Assembly: GCF_009763245.1 (NCBI RefSeq)
Contig: NZ_WKJZ01000001.1
Coordinates: 1,516,180 to 1,580,179, forward strand
DNA: 64,000 bases
Reading direction: 5' to 3'
From: Pseudomonas xionganensis
GTDB taxonomy: Bacteria > Pseudomonadota > Gammaproteobacteria > Pseudomonadales > Pseudomonadaceae
Part shown: in pieces, positions 28,608 through 36,892 of the stretch
Numbering within the stretch: the first letter of the stretch is position 1
Layout: each line of letters starts with the position of its first letter
Made by a program: the position numbers and the translations under genes
Notes under the pieces: generated by a model
What the model was told of the DNA's origin: nothing
What the model saw: the letters and a program-made list of their open reading frames with translations, nothing else
Database searches by the model: none

Positions 28608-30130
28608 GGGCGATCTCCAGAGGGCGAGGTCAGTGGGGCGGGCGTGCGCACCGGCCAGAGGCGGAAGGTCAGACGGGTGAAGTGTTCATCCAGGTAGAAG
28701 CCAGCAAACGCCAGCGGGTACAGCCTTTGCGCCAGGGTGCCCTGGGGGCGGGCCAGGATCAGCGCCTGCAGCAGGTAGAGGCTGAGAAACAGCAGCAGCG
28801 CCAGCACGGTCAGCGGCCAGGGGGCAGCGGGGCTCGGTTGCCCGAGTACCCAGGCGGCGGCCTGGTGCCAGAGCAGGTAGGCGCCGAGCAGCAGGGCAAA
28901 TATGCTCAGCCCGAACAGCACCTGGCCACGGCGCAGGCACCAGGGCGCCAGACCGATGGCCAGAATGGCCAGGGCCACCAGGGGCAGCGCCTGGGCCGGC
29001 AGCAGCCAGGTCCACAGCCCCTGCAGCAGTGCCAGGGTCAGACCGGCCAGGAGCAGAGCCATGAGCAGATCGCCCAGGCCGGTTTTGGGCGCCTGTGGGT
29101 GCAGGGCGTGCTGGCGGTACAGGTTCACGGTGTCACCGGCCGCGAGGAAGGCGTGGGCCTTGTACAGCGAGTGGGCCAGCAGGTGCACCAGCGCCAGTTC
29201 GTAGAGGCCCAGGCCGCATTCCAGCAGCATCAGGCCCATCTGCGCGCAGGTCGACCAGGCCAGGCGCACCTTGATACTGATGCGCGTCATCATCACCAGC
29301 GCGGCGATCACCGCGGTCAGACCGCCAACCACGACCAGCAGACTCTGCGCCGGCACGGCGGCGGAAAACAGCGGGGCAAAGCGCAGGATAAGGAAGCCGC
29401 CGAGGTTGACCAGCCCGGCGTGCAGCAGGGCCGACACCGGGGTTGGCGCCTCCATCACCTGGATCAGCCAGCCATGCACCGGCAGTTGCGCGGATTTGAG
29501 GATCACCGCCAGGGCCAGCAGCAGCGCCGCCAGTTGCAGATCCCCGCCCAGCTCACCACCGGCCTGAAGACGGTCGTTTACCGTTTGCAGAATGACCGCG
29601 ATAGTGCTGTCGCCGCTGGCCCGTACCAGCAGCACGGTGGCCAGGATCAGGCAGACATCGGCCAGACGGCTGGCGAGAAACTTCTTGTGCGCCACCACCA
29701 GCGCCTGAGGGCGGTCGCGGTAGAAGGTCAGCAGTTGGTGCAGGCACAGGCTGGACACCATCCAGGCGCCGACCAGCCAGTACAGATCCTGGCTGGTCAC
29801 CACAGTGGCGATGGCCGCCAGGGTGGCCAGCAGGGCCAGCACATAGCGCCGTTGCCCTGGCTCACCCTCCAGATAGCGCTGGGAATAGTCGATGATCACC
29901 AGGGCCAGCAGGCCGACCAGCCCGGCCATGGCCAGCCCCAGTCGATCATCGTCTTGTCCGTTCAGGGCCGCCTGCAACCCGGCCAGCAGCACCAGGCACA
30001 GGCCCAGGTAGCCGGCGCCGCGGGCAGGCCACCAGAAGGCGTTGCGCCTGCGCAGCAGGCAAACCGGGAGCAGGGCCAGGGCGTAGAGCCAGGGCAGCAG
30101 TTCGAGCAGGGGGGGCAGGGTGATCGGCAT
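28604..30130 (-). CDS. dabB: inorganic-carbon accumulation subunit DabB (NuoL/ND5-like)
   Basis: The 508-residue product is a multi-helix membrane protein of the proton-conducting antiporter family (NuoL/MrpA-like), and is the partner of DabA. An ATG at 30154 gives a longer frame, but the ATG at 30130 is chosen because GGAG lies nine bases before it and the first transmembrane helix follows directly. It is divergent from an NhaR-like LysR gene and translationally coupled to dabA. Confidence 0.9.
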   Translation of the reverse strand: MPITLPPLLELLPWLYALALLPVCLLRRRNAFWWPARGAGYLGLCLVLLAGLQAALNGQDDDRLGLAMAGLVGLLALVIIDYSQRYLEGEPGQRRYVLALLATLAAIATVVTSQDLYWLVGAWMVSSLCLHQLLTFYRDRPQALVVAHKKFLASRLADVCLILATVLLVRASGDSTIAVILQTVNDRLQAGGELGGDLQLAALLLALAVILKSAQLPVHGWLIQVMEAPTPVSALLHAGLVNLGGFLILRFAPLFSAAVPAQSLLVVVGGLTAVIAALVMMTRISIKVRLAWSTCAQMGLMLLECGLGLYELALVHLLAHSLYKAHAFLAAGDTVNLYRQHALHPQAPKTGLGDLLMALLLAGLTLALLQGLWTWLLPAQALPLVALAILAIGLAPWCLRRGQVLFGLSIFALLLGAYLLWHQAAAWVLGQPSPAAPWPLTVLALLLFLSLYLLQALILARPQGTLAQRLYPLAFAGFYLDEHFTRLTFRLWPVRTPAPLTSPSGDRP

Positions 30131-30181
30131 GGGTGGATCTCCGAAGACGGGCAATGGGCCTAGTCTCCGGCAGGTGTTGAA

Positions 30182-30194
30182 CTATTAAAAATAG
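30182..30194. promoter_or_regulatory. palindrome in the dabB/LysR divergent region
   Basis: CTATT-AAA-AATAG is a perfect 13-base inverted repeat in the AT-rich 103-base gap between dabB and the divergent LysR gene. It is a candidate LysR binding site. Confidence 0.3.
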
Positions 30195-30233
30195 ATTGAT
30201 ATGAATGAATCGTTCTTTTAATTGGAATGATAT

Positions 30234-31106
30234 GTGCGCCGACTCAACTTCCATCACCTGCACTATTTCTGGGCCGTGGCCAAGGAGGGCAACCTCACCC
30301 GGGCGGCCCAGGCGCTGCACGTGTCGCAATCGGCCCTCTCCACGCAGATCCGCGCCCTGGAAGATGACCTTGGGCATGCGTTGTTTATTCGCAGTGGGCG
30401 CAGCCTGCTGCTCACCGAAGCCGGCCGGCTGGTGCTGGATTATGCCGAGAGCATCTTTGCCCTGGGCAGTGAGCTGCAGATGACCCTGCAGGGTGCCCAG
30501 CGGGAAAACCAGCCGCTGCGCATCGGTGCGGTGGCGACCTTGTCGCGCAACTTTCAGGAGAATCTGCTAAGGCCCTTTCTCGGCCGTGCCCAGGTACGCA
30601 TCACCCTAGAGTCGGGCAGCCTGGATGAGTTGCTGGAGCGCCTGGCTCTGCACAAGCTGGATGTGGTGCTGACCAATCAGGCGGTCAGTGGTGACGGCCA
30701 GCGGGCCTGGCATTGCCGCCTGCTGGACCGCCAGCGCGTGTGCCTGGTGGGGCCGCCCAGGAGCGGGCGCCAGGCATTCAGCCTGCCGGCCGACCTGCAG
30801 CAGGCGCGTCTGATCGTGCCGGGGCGCAGCAGCGATATTCGCAGCCAGTTCGAGCTCTACTGCAACAGCCACGATTTGCATCCGCTGATCTGCGCGGAAG
30901 TCGATGATATGGCCATGCTGCGCCTGCTGGCGCGCGACTCCGGAGACATGGCCCTGCTGCCGGCGGTGGTGGTGCAGGATGAGCTGCAGGCCGGGGTGCT
31001 GGAGCTTTACGCGGAAATTCCGCAGATCGCCGAGCAGTTCTTTGCCGTGACCCTGCAGCGACATTTCGGCCTGAGCATTGTCGAGGAACTGCTGGCCGGC
31101 CACTGA
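30234..31106 (+). CDS. LysR-family regulator (NhaR-like)
   Basis: The 290-residue product begins with NFHHLHYFWAVAKEGN, typical of the NhaR subgroup, followed by the LysR helix-turn-helix and substrate domain. The start is GTG at 30234, seven bases after GGAA, because no ATG fits the family start. Being divergent from dabB, it is the likely regulator of dabAB; NhaR proteins elsewhere respond to Na+ or ionic stress, which would suit an ion-coupled Dab system, but this is inference. Confidence 0.85.
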   Translation: MRRLNFHHLHYFWAVAKEGNLTRAAQALHVSQSALSTQIRALEDDLGHALFIRSGRSLLLTEAGRLVLDYAESIFALGSELQMTLQGAQRENQPLRIGAVATLSRNFQENLLRPFLGRAQVRITLESGSLDELLERLALHKLDVVLTNQAVSGDGQRAWHCRLLDRQRVCLVGPPRSGRQAFSLPADLQQARLIVPGRSSDIRSQFELYCNSHDLHPLICAEVDDMAMLRLLARDSGDMALLPAVVVQDELQAGVLELYAEIPQIAEQFFAVTLQRHFGLSIVEELLAGH

Positions 31107-31109
31107 GCC

Positions 31110-31535
31110 TCAGGGATGCCCGTGTCTGTTGCGACTGGCCTGCACAATCCGCTGCGCCGGTACACGCAGTTGGGTCAGCAGATACTCGGCGAAATCCGCC
31201 GTATAGGGCTGACGGGCGATGGCGGCGGCCATGCAGGTCAGCCAGGCTTCGCTCAGCTTGTCGTCTATCGGCCACTGGGCATGGAAGGCCGGGATGGCGA
31301 TGCTGCCGTATTTTTCCTGGAACAATTTGGGCCCACCCAGCCAGCCGCTGAGAAAGCAGGCCAGCTTGTCGGCGGCCAGCTCCAGGCTGTCGGCATGCAG
31401 GCGGCGCAGAGCGCCAGCCTCGGGCAGCTCATCCATCAGCTGGTAGAAATCGGCGACCAGCCGGCGCAGGCCGTCGATGCCGCCGGCGGCTTGGTAGGAG
31501 GCGTCGCCGACGCCGTAGCTGGGGGTAGGGGACAT
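31110..31535 (-). CDS. group II truncated haemoglobin
   Basis: The 141-residue product has the group II pattern: YGVGDASYQAAGG, B10 Tyr 31, FLSGWLGGPKLFQEKYG, the proximal His 85 in AFHAQWPI and the AWLTCM segment. Such globins bind O2 or NO and have been linked to redox and NO protection. It is convergent with the NhaR-like gene, with only three bases between the two stop codons. Confidence 0.9.
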   Translation of the reverse strand: MSPTPSYGVGDASYQAAGGIDGLRRLVADFYQLMDELPEAGALRRLHADSLELAADKLACFLSGWLGGPKLFQEKYGSIAIPAFHAQWPIDDKLSEAWLTCMAAAIARQPYTADFAEYLLTQLRVPAQRIVQASRNRHGHP

Positions 31536-31620
31536 GGCAAGCTCTCGGGAAAAGCCGTCATTGTAAGGGGCCAGGATGGGTTGGGCATGCTGGCCACTCA
31601 GAGCATGAACAGCTTTTTCT

Positions 31621-31684
31621 GTAGGAGCCAGCTTGCTGGCGATCTTGGCGGGTTAACAGCATCGCCAGCAAGCTGGCTCCTACA
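31621..31684. repeat. GTAGGAGC-type REP pair
   Basis: Inverted arms GTAGGAGCCAGCTTGCTGGC and its complement GCCAGCAAGCTGGCTCCTAC enclose a short centre; this is a pseudomonad REP doublet (REPIN-like). Its right end at 31680-31682 (CTA) is the complement of the stop codon of the neighbouring LysR gene. Confidence 0.8.
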
Positions 31685-32597
31685 AGCGCTGCTGCCAGGG
31701 CGGGTTGGCCAGGCGCTGCTGGAGAAAGTCGCACAGCGCCAGCACCTTGGGCGAGGCGCGGCGTGAGCGTGGGTAGAGAGCGTGGATCCAGTTGTCGGTG
31801 GGCCGCACGCCGGGTTCGAGTACCTGTAGCGAACCCTCGTCGAGCTGGCGCTGCACGATAAACACCGGCAGCACGGCCAGCCCCAGGCCGGCCATGGCCA
31901 TATCGCGCATGGCCTCGCCGTTGTTGCTGGTAAAGCGGCCGCTGGGCGAGAGGTTGAGCGGTTCACCGGGCGCATCGAGGCGCTCGAACGACCAGACCTG
32001 GCTGGTGGCCACATTGCTGTAGCCGATGCAGGCATGGTAGAGGATCTGCTCGGGGCGCTGCGGCAGGCCGTGGCGCTGCGCATAGGCCGGGCTGCAGCAC
32101 AGCACCCGTGGGCTGGGCGCCAGCTCGCGGGCGATCAGGGCGCTGTCGCGCAGGTGTGAGACGCGCAGGCAGAGGTCGTAGCCCTCGCGTTCGAAGTCGC
32201 TGATGCGGTCATCCAGTTGCAGGGCCAGCTGGATGCGCGGGTGCTGCTGCATAAACTCGGCCAGCAGCGGCGCCAGCCACAGGGTGCCAAAACTCATGGG
32301 AGCGAGGATGCGCAGGCTGCCGCACAGGCCGCTGTCATCCAGGCTGGCCAGCTCGGCCGCCTCATGCAGCGCGGCCAGGGCCGCCTTGGCCCGGGGGTAG
32401 AACTGCAGGCCGCTTTCGGTGGGCGTCACCTTGCGCGTGGAGCGGTACAGCAGCTTGGCCCCCAGGCGCCGCTCCAGATCGCTCAGGCGCTTGCTGACCA
32501 CCGACTTGACCACCCCCAGGCGTTCGGCGGCCAGGCTGACACTGCCCAGCTCCACCACCTGAAGGAAGGTCTCGATTTCCTGCAGATCCAGTTTCAT
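31680..32597 (-). CDS. LysR-family regulator
   Basis: The 305-residue product starts MKLDLQEIETFLQVVELG and has a standard LysR helix-turn-helix and effector domain. The ATG at 32597 is chosen over the longer frame from 32678 because it gives the normal LysR N-terminus. It is divergent from a YcaC-like hydrolase gene with a perfect 19-base inverted repeat between them. Its TAG stop lies in the end of the REP pair downstream. Confidence 0.88.
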   Translation of the reverse strand: MKLDLQEIETFLQVVELGSVSLAAERLGVVKSVVSKRLSDLERRLGAKLLYRSTRKVTPTESGLQFYPRAKAALAALHEAAELASLDDSGLCGSLRILAPMSFGTLWLAPLLAEFMQQHPRIQLALQLDDRISDFEREGYDLCLRVSHLRDSALIARELAPSPRVLCCSPAYAQRHGLPQRPEQILYHACIGYSNVATSQVWSFERLDAPGEPLNLSPSGRFTSNNGEAMRDMAMAGLGLAVLPVFIVQRQLDEGSLQVLEPGVRPTDNWIHALYPRSRRASPKVLALCDFLQQRLANPPWQQRL

Positions 32598-32665
32598 GGC
32601 GCCCCGCATGCCGTGGTGATTCGAGCAAGCATAACTGCAACCAGGGCGGTGGATTGTTCGCTCAG

Positions 32666-32684
32666 GGCGAAAAGTCATTTCGCC
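32666..32684. promoter_or_regulatory. candidate LysR operator, perfect inverted repeat
   Basis: GGCGAAA-AGTCA-TTTCGCC has perfect 7-base arms with a 5-base spacer and lies midway between the divergent LysR and YcaC-like genes, where a LysR autoregulatory/activation site would be expected. Confidence 0.45.
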
Positions 32685-32784
32685 GCCAGCCGGGAGGTCG
32701 GCGGCGCCCCCGGGGGCTAGGCTGTGTATTCACCCCCCTGCGCCCTGTGGCGCCCGGTTAATGCCCATTCCCAGGAGGTTCATC

Positions 32785-33399
32785 ATGTCTTTTACCTACA
32801 AGCGACTGAACAAGGACGACGCGGTTCTGCTGCTGGTCGATCACCAGGCCGGCCTGCTGTCGCTGGTACGCGATTACACGCCGGACGAGTTCAAGAACAA
32901 CGTGCTGGCCCTGGCCGATATCGGCAAGTTCTTCAACCTGCCGACCATCCTCACCACCAGTTTTGAAAATGGCCCCAACGGGCCGATCGTGCCCGAGCTC
33001 AAGGCCCTGTTCCCCGATGCGCCCTATATCGCCCGGCCGGGGCAGATCAACGCCTGGGACAATGAGGACTTCGTCAACGCGATCAAGGCTACCGGGCGCA
33101 AGCAGCTGATCATCGCCGGTGTGGTTACCGATGTGTGCGTGGCCTTTCCGACCCTGTCGGCGCTGGAGGCCGGCTACGAGGTGTTCGTCGTCACCGACGC
33201 CTCCGGCACCTTCAATACCAGCGTGCGTGATGCCGCGCTGATGCGCATGGCCCACGCCGGAGCGCAGATGCTCAACTGGTTCAGCGTCGGCTGCGAACTG
33301 CACCGCGACTGGCGCAACGATATCGAAGGCTTCGGTGGCATCCTCGGCGGCCATCTGCCGGCCTATGCCAACCTGATTCAGAGTTATAGCCAGAAGTAG
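32785..33399 (+). CDS. YcaC-like isochorismatase-family hydrolase
   Basis: Cysteine hydrolase of the isochorismatase superfamily, 204 residues, with Asp 19 in LLLVDHQ and the nucleophilic Cys 118 in GVVTDVCVA; length and the ELHRDWRNDIEG segment match YcaC. Substrate unknown. The ATG at 32785 has a strong AGGAGG upstream. It is likely controlled by the divergent LysR protein. Confidence 0.88.
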   Translation: MSFTYKRLNKDDAVLLLVDHQAGLLSLVRDYTPDEFKNNVLALADIGKFFNLPTILTTSFENGPNGPIVPELKALFPDAPYIARPGQINAWDNEDFVNAIKATGRKQLIIAGVVTDVCVAFPTLSALEAGYEVFVVTDASGTFNTSVRDAALMRMAHAGAQMLNWFSVGCELHRDWRNDIEGFGGILGGHLPAYANLIQSYSQK

Positions 33400-33531
33400 T
33401 CCGGAGGGTAGCGGCCTGGTGCTGCTCACTGACGGTCATGCGCATTCTGCTCCCCTCTCCCCAGAGGGGCGAGGGGACTGAATGCGTTCGGCCTGGCTCA
33501 AGTGAGCGGCATCAGACAGTTTCCTCGCGCC

Positions 33532-33566
33532 AACCCGCTGCGCCGCTCCGGTGTAGCGGGTTTTTT
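33532..33566 (+). terminator. rho-independent-like terminator
   Basis: AACCCGCT at 33532-33539 pairs with AGCGGGTT at 33555-33562, followed by a run of six T. It would end transcripts from the YcaC-like gene about 130 bases downstream of its stop. Confidence 0.5.
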
Positions 33567-33588
33567 CTGGGTTAATACATAGCTCAGG

Positions 33589-33605
33589 ATTATGCATAAC
33601 ATAAT
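33589..33605. promoter_or_regulatory. candidate LysR operator (ATTATG-N5-CATAAT)
   Basis: Perfect 6-base inverted arms around CATAA in an AT-rich promoter-like region, 140 bases upstream of the binding-protein gene. The LysR gene at 38495 at the other end of the cluster could act here. Confidence 0.4.
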
Positions 33606-33744
33606 AAATATACATTTGATAAATGCGAGGTGCAGGCGGATTCTTGGCTCGCGGTGGTGACCGCTTGGTCATCCAGTGTGGTGTGAAGTGGGCGTGCAGG
33701 TGACAGCCGGCTTCACAGCGAACCCCGATCCAGAGGACAACAAG

Positions 33745-34536
33745 ATGAATAAGACTCTCCGTTCCCTGCTGCTGTGCAGCGCTTTTGCCCTGGCGCCGCT
33801 GGCGGGTGTGCAGGCCGCTGAAGGCAAGACCCTGCGCCTGGCCACCGAAGGCGCTTACCCGCCCTTCAACTACTACACCGCAGACGGCAAGCTGGCCGGC
33901 TTCGATATCGAGATCGGTCAGGCCCTGTGCGAACGCATGCAGGTCAAGTGCAGCCTGGTGGCCCAGGACTGGGACGGCATTATCCCGGCGCTGCTGGGGC
34001 GCAAGTACGATGTGGTGATCGCCTCCATGTTTATCACCGAGGAGCGCCGGCAGATGGTGTCGTTCAGCGACCCCTATCAGAAGTCGGCGATGACCTTCGT
34101 GGTGACCAAGGATTCCACCCTGAACGATTTCAGCCCCCAGGCGCTGGCCGGCAAGACCATCGGTGCTCAGGGCGCCACCACTCAGGCCGATTATCTGATG
34201 GCCATGTTCCCCGATTCCGATGTGCGCCTGTATCCGACCCAGGATGCGGTGAACCTGGATCTGGCCTCCGGGCGCCTGGATGCCCAGGTCGGCGACATGA
34301 TCCCCATGCTCGACTGGACCCAGAAGTCCACCGATGGCAGCTGCTGCCGCCTGGCCGGCGAGCCGATCAGCGATCCCAAGTATGTGGGCGAAGGGGTCGG
34401 TATGGCCGTGCGCAAGGAAGACGAGGCACTGCGTCAGCAACTCAACCAGGCCCTGGCCGCGATCATCGCCGATGGCACCTACCAGGCGATCAACGACAAG
34501 TTCTTCTCGGTCAACCTGCTGACCCTGGAGCAGTAA
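33745..34536 (+). CDS. amino-acid ABC transporter, periplasmic binding protein
   Basis: Family 3 solute-binding protein of 263 residues, HisJ/ArgT-like (basic amino acid group), with a signal peptide ending near VQA-AEG and the family's LATEGAYPPFNY and DWDGIIPALL segments. The ATG at 33745 is preceded by AGAGGA. Two permease genes and an ATPase gene follow on the same strand, forming a complete importer. Substrate is predicted as a basic or opine-like amino acid, not proven. Confidence 0.88.
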   Translation: MNKTLRSLLLCSAFALAPLAGVQAAEGKTLRLATEGAYPPFNYYTADGKLAGFDIEIGQALCERMQVKCSLVAQDWDGIIPALLGRKYDVVIASMFITEERRQMVSFSDPYQKSAMTFVVTKDSTLNDFSPQALAGKTIGAQGATTQADYLMAMFPDSDVRLYPTQDAVNLDLASGRLDAQVGDMIPMLDWTQKSTDGSCCRLAGEPISDPKYVGEGVGMAVRKEDEALRQQLNQALAAIIADGTYQAINDKFFSVNLLTLEQ

Positions 34537-34577
34537 GCCTCGCGCTGCTGACCCGCTGAACGAGAAGAGGATCTGTT

Positions 34578-35303
34578 ATGGACTGGCTCACTTACCTGAG
34601 CTTTGGTGATGCCGGCTGGGGCGACGAGTTGCTCCAGGGCCTGGGGGTGACCCTGGCCCTGGCCCTGGCCACCCTGCCGCTGGGCCTGTTGCTGGGCCTG
34701 GCCGTGGCGGCGCTGGCGCTGTTTGGCGCGCGCCCGGCGCGGGCCCTGGCCCTGGCCTTCAGTACCACGCTGCGCGGCCTGCCCGAGCTGCTCACCCTGT
34801 TTATCATCTACCACGGTGTGGGCATGGGGCTAAATGCCCTGCTGCGCTGGTACAACCCCGAAGCTGGCTATCTGGAGCTGAGCCCCTTTATTGCCGGGGT
34901 GCTGGCCCTGGGCCTGGTCTTTGCCGCCTATTCCAGCGAAGTCTGGCGTGGCGCCTGGCAGGCCCTGGATGGCGGCCAGCGTGAGGCGGGCGAGGCCATG
35001 GGCCTGCGTCGCCTGACCATCTTCCGGGTGATCGAGCTGCCGCAACTGCTGCGCCTGGCTCTGCCGGGGCTGGGCAACCTGTGGATCAACCTGCTCAAGG
35101 ACACCGCGCTGGTCTCGGTGATCGCCCTGAGCGACCTGATGCGCATGGCCAATATCGCCGTCGGTGCGACCAAGAAGCCCTTTCTGTTCTTCCTCGTGGT
35201 GTGCCTGGCCTACTGGCTGGTGTGCCTGCTCTGCGAATACCTGCTGGGCCGGATGGAGCGTCGCGCCAACCGCGGCCAGCGCATGGGAGGGGCCGCGGCA
35301 TGA
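34578..35303 (+). CDS. amino-acid ABC transporter permease 1 (HisQ-like)
   Basis: Inner-membrane permease of 241 residues with five or so helices and the ATPase-contacting EAA loop (EAGEAMGLRRLTIFRVIELPQ). It starts 41 bases after the binding-protein gene and its stop overlaps the next start as ATGA. Confidence 0.9.
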   Translation: MDWLTYLSFGDAGWGDELLQGLGVTLALALATLPLGLLLGLAVAALALFGARPARALALAFSTTLRGLPELLTLFIIYHGVGMGLNALLRWYNPEAGYLELSPFIAGVLALGLVFAAYSSEVWRGAWQALDGGQREAGEAMGLRRLTIFRVIELPQLLRLALPGLGNLWINLLKDTALVSVIALSDLMRMANIAVGATKKPFLFFLVVCLAYWLVCLLCEYLLGRMERRANRGQRMGGAAA

Positions 35304-36043
35304 TGGAACTCATGATGCGTTTTTCCGGCCAGCTGCTGGCCGGTGCCGGCCTGACCCTGCAACTCACCGCCATCGCCGCGCTGCTGGCCTGCGCCCTGGC
35401 GTTGCCCCTGGCCATCGTGCGTTGCAGCGAGCGCGGCCTGCTGCGCTGGCCGATCCGCCTGTTCGTCTCGTTCTTTCGCGGCACGCCGCTGCTGGCCCAG
35501 CTGTTCCTGGTTTATTACGGCTCCGGGCAGTTCCGCGCCGAGCTGAGCCAGCTGGGACTCTGGTGGTTCTTCCGTGACCCTTACTACTGCGCGTTGCTGA
35601 CCTTTGTCCTCAACTCCGCGGCCTATCAGATCGAGATCCTGCGCGGCGGTCTGCGCGCGGTGCCCTACGGGCAGATCGAGGCGGGGGTGGCCATGGGCCT
35701 GTCGCGCTTCAACCAGTACCGCACCATCATCCTGCCCAATGCCTACCGCATCGCCTTTCCGGCCCTGGGCAACGAGATCATCCTGCTGCTCAAGGGCAGT
35801 GCGGTGGTCAGCGTGATCACCCTGTTCGATGTCATGGGCCAGACCCGGCGCATCTTCTCGCAGACCTTCGATTTGTCCGTATACCTCTGGGCGGCCGTGC
35901 TCTACCTGCTGATGACCAGTGCCTTCGTCTGGCTCTGGCGTCGCCTGGAGCTGTGCCTGACCCGTCACCAGCGCCTGCGCCAGGCGCCCACCCCTGTCAC
36001 TGCGCCTGCTGCCAAGCGGGTATCCGCCGGAGTTTCCTTATGA
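35300..36043 (+). CDS. amino-acid ABC transporter permease 2 (HisM-like)
   Basis: Second inner-membrane permease, 247 residues, with EAA loop EAGVAMGLSRFNQYRTIILP. The ATG at 35300 overlaps the upstream stop; a second ATG directly follows at 35303. The open frame extends upstream to 35081 in the wrong context and is not used. It overlaps the ATPase gene by four bases. Confidence 0.9.
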   Translation: MMELMMRFSGQLLAGAGLTLQLTAIAALLACALALPLAIVRCSERGLLRWPIRLFVSFFRGTPLLAQLFLVYYGSGQFRAELSQLGLWWFFRDPYYCALLTFVLNSAAYQIEILRGGLRAVPYGQIEAGVAMGLSRFNQYRTIILPNAYRIAFPALGNEIILLLKGSAVVSVITLFDVMGQTRRIFSQTFDLSVYLWAAVLYLLMTSAFVWLWRRLELCLTRHQRLRQAPTPVTAPAAKRVSAGVSL

Positions 36044-36807
36044 GCAACGCCGCCTTGCAGGTGGAAGACCTGCACAAGACCTTTGCCGGTATCGAGGTGC
36101 TCAAGGGCGTCTCGCTGACCGCCGAGAAGCATGACGTGATCAGCATCATCGGCTCCAGCGGCTCGGGCAAGAGCACCTTGCTGCGCTGCATGAATCTGCT
36201 GGAATTCCCCGACAGCGGCCGCCTGCGGGTGCAGGGCGAGGAGCTGGAGCTGGTCGCCAATCGCCGCGGCGGCCGTTCGCGCCGTTTTCAGCGGCAGATC
36301 GAACGGGTGCGCTCGCGTCTGGCCATGGTCTTCCAGTCGTTCAATCTGTGGTCGCACATGACCGTGCTGGAGAACGTGATGCTCGGCCCCTGCCTGGTGC
36401 ACAAGCGCAACCGCACCGATGTGGAAGCCCAGGCGAAGAAGCTGCTGGCCCGGGTCGGCATGCTGGAGAAATGCCAGATGTACCCCGATTGCCTGTCCGG
36501 CGGGCAGAAGCAGCGGGTGGCGATTGCCCGCGCCCTGGCCATGGACCCGGAGGTGATGCTGTTCGACGAACCCACCTCGGCCCTGGACCCGGAACTGGTA
36601 GGTGAGGTGCTCAAGGTCATCCGCGAGCTGGCCGAGGAGGGGCGCACCATGATCATGGTTACCCACGAGATGCGCTTCGCCCGCGAGGTGTCATCCAAGC
36701 TGGTGTACCTGCACCAGGGCCGCATCGAGGAGCAGGGCAGCCCCGACCAGCTGTTCAACGCCCCGCAATCGGACAATCTGCGCCGCCTGCTGGCCAGCCA
36801 GTATTGA
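36040..36807 (+). CDS. amino-acid ABC transporter ATP-binding protein (HisP-like)
   Basis: The 255-residue product has Walker A GSSGSGKST near residue 42, signature [14 protein letters not shown] and Walker [14 protein letters not shown]. It energises import by the two permeases encoded upstream. Its start shares ATGA with the permease stop. It is followed by a palindromic repeat and then the PLP decarboxylase gene on the same strand. Confidence 0.95.
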   Translation: MSNAALQVEDLHKTFAGIEVLKGVSLTAEKHDVISIIGSSGSGKSTLLRCMNLLEFPDSGRLRVQGEELELVANRRGGRSRRFQRQIERVRSRLAMVFQSFNLWSHMTVLENVMLGPCLVHKRNRTDVEAQAKKLLARVGMLEKCQMYPDCLSGGQKQRVAIARALAMDPEVMLFDEPTSALDPELVGEVLKVIRELAEEGRTMIMVTHEMRFAREVSSKLVYLHQGRIEEQGSPDQLFNAPQSDNLRRLLASQY

Positions 36808-36811
36808 ATTT

Positions 36812-36875
36812 GTAGGGTGCGCCGTGCGCACCGCTGATCCCCCAATAACGCGATGGTGCGCACAGCGCACCCTAC
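36812..36875. repeat. GTAGGGTGCGC-type palindromic repeat, copy 3
   Basis: Left arm GTAGGGTGCGCCGTGCGCACC, right arm GGTGCGCACAGCGCACCCTAC. It separates the ABC transporter genes from the PLP decarboxylase gene and may modulate read-through. Confidence 0.72.
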
Positions 36876-36892
36876 CTGAGTGAGTCATACCC

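Larger units (their letters stand above)
33400..33744. other. 345-base intergenic region upstream of the ABC transporter genes
   Basis: Contains no convincing gene. It holds a terminator-like hairpin at 33532-33566, then an AT-rich stretch (about 33570-33630) with a LysR-type palindrome at 33589-33605; the promoter of the downstream transporter genes is probably here. Confidence 0.6.

Noticed and set aside
27087..28697. 536-codon open frame on the plus strand
   Set aside because: Antisense to dabA, whose metal-ligand motifs are intact on the minus strand.
33449..33478. CCCCTCTCCCC...AGAGGGG hairpin
   Set aside because: Common G/C-tract sequence in intergenic DNA without a T-tract; a better terminator lies just downstream at 33532.
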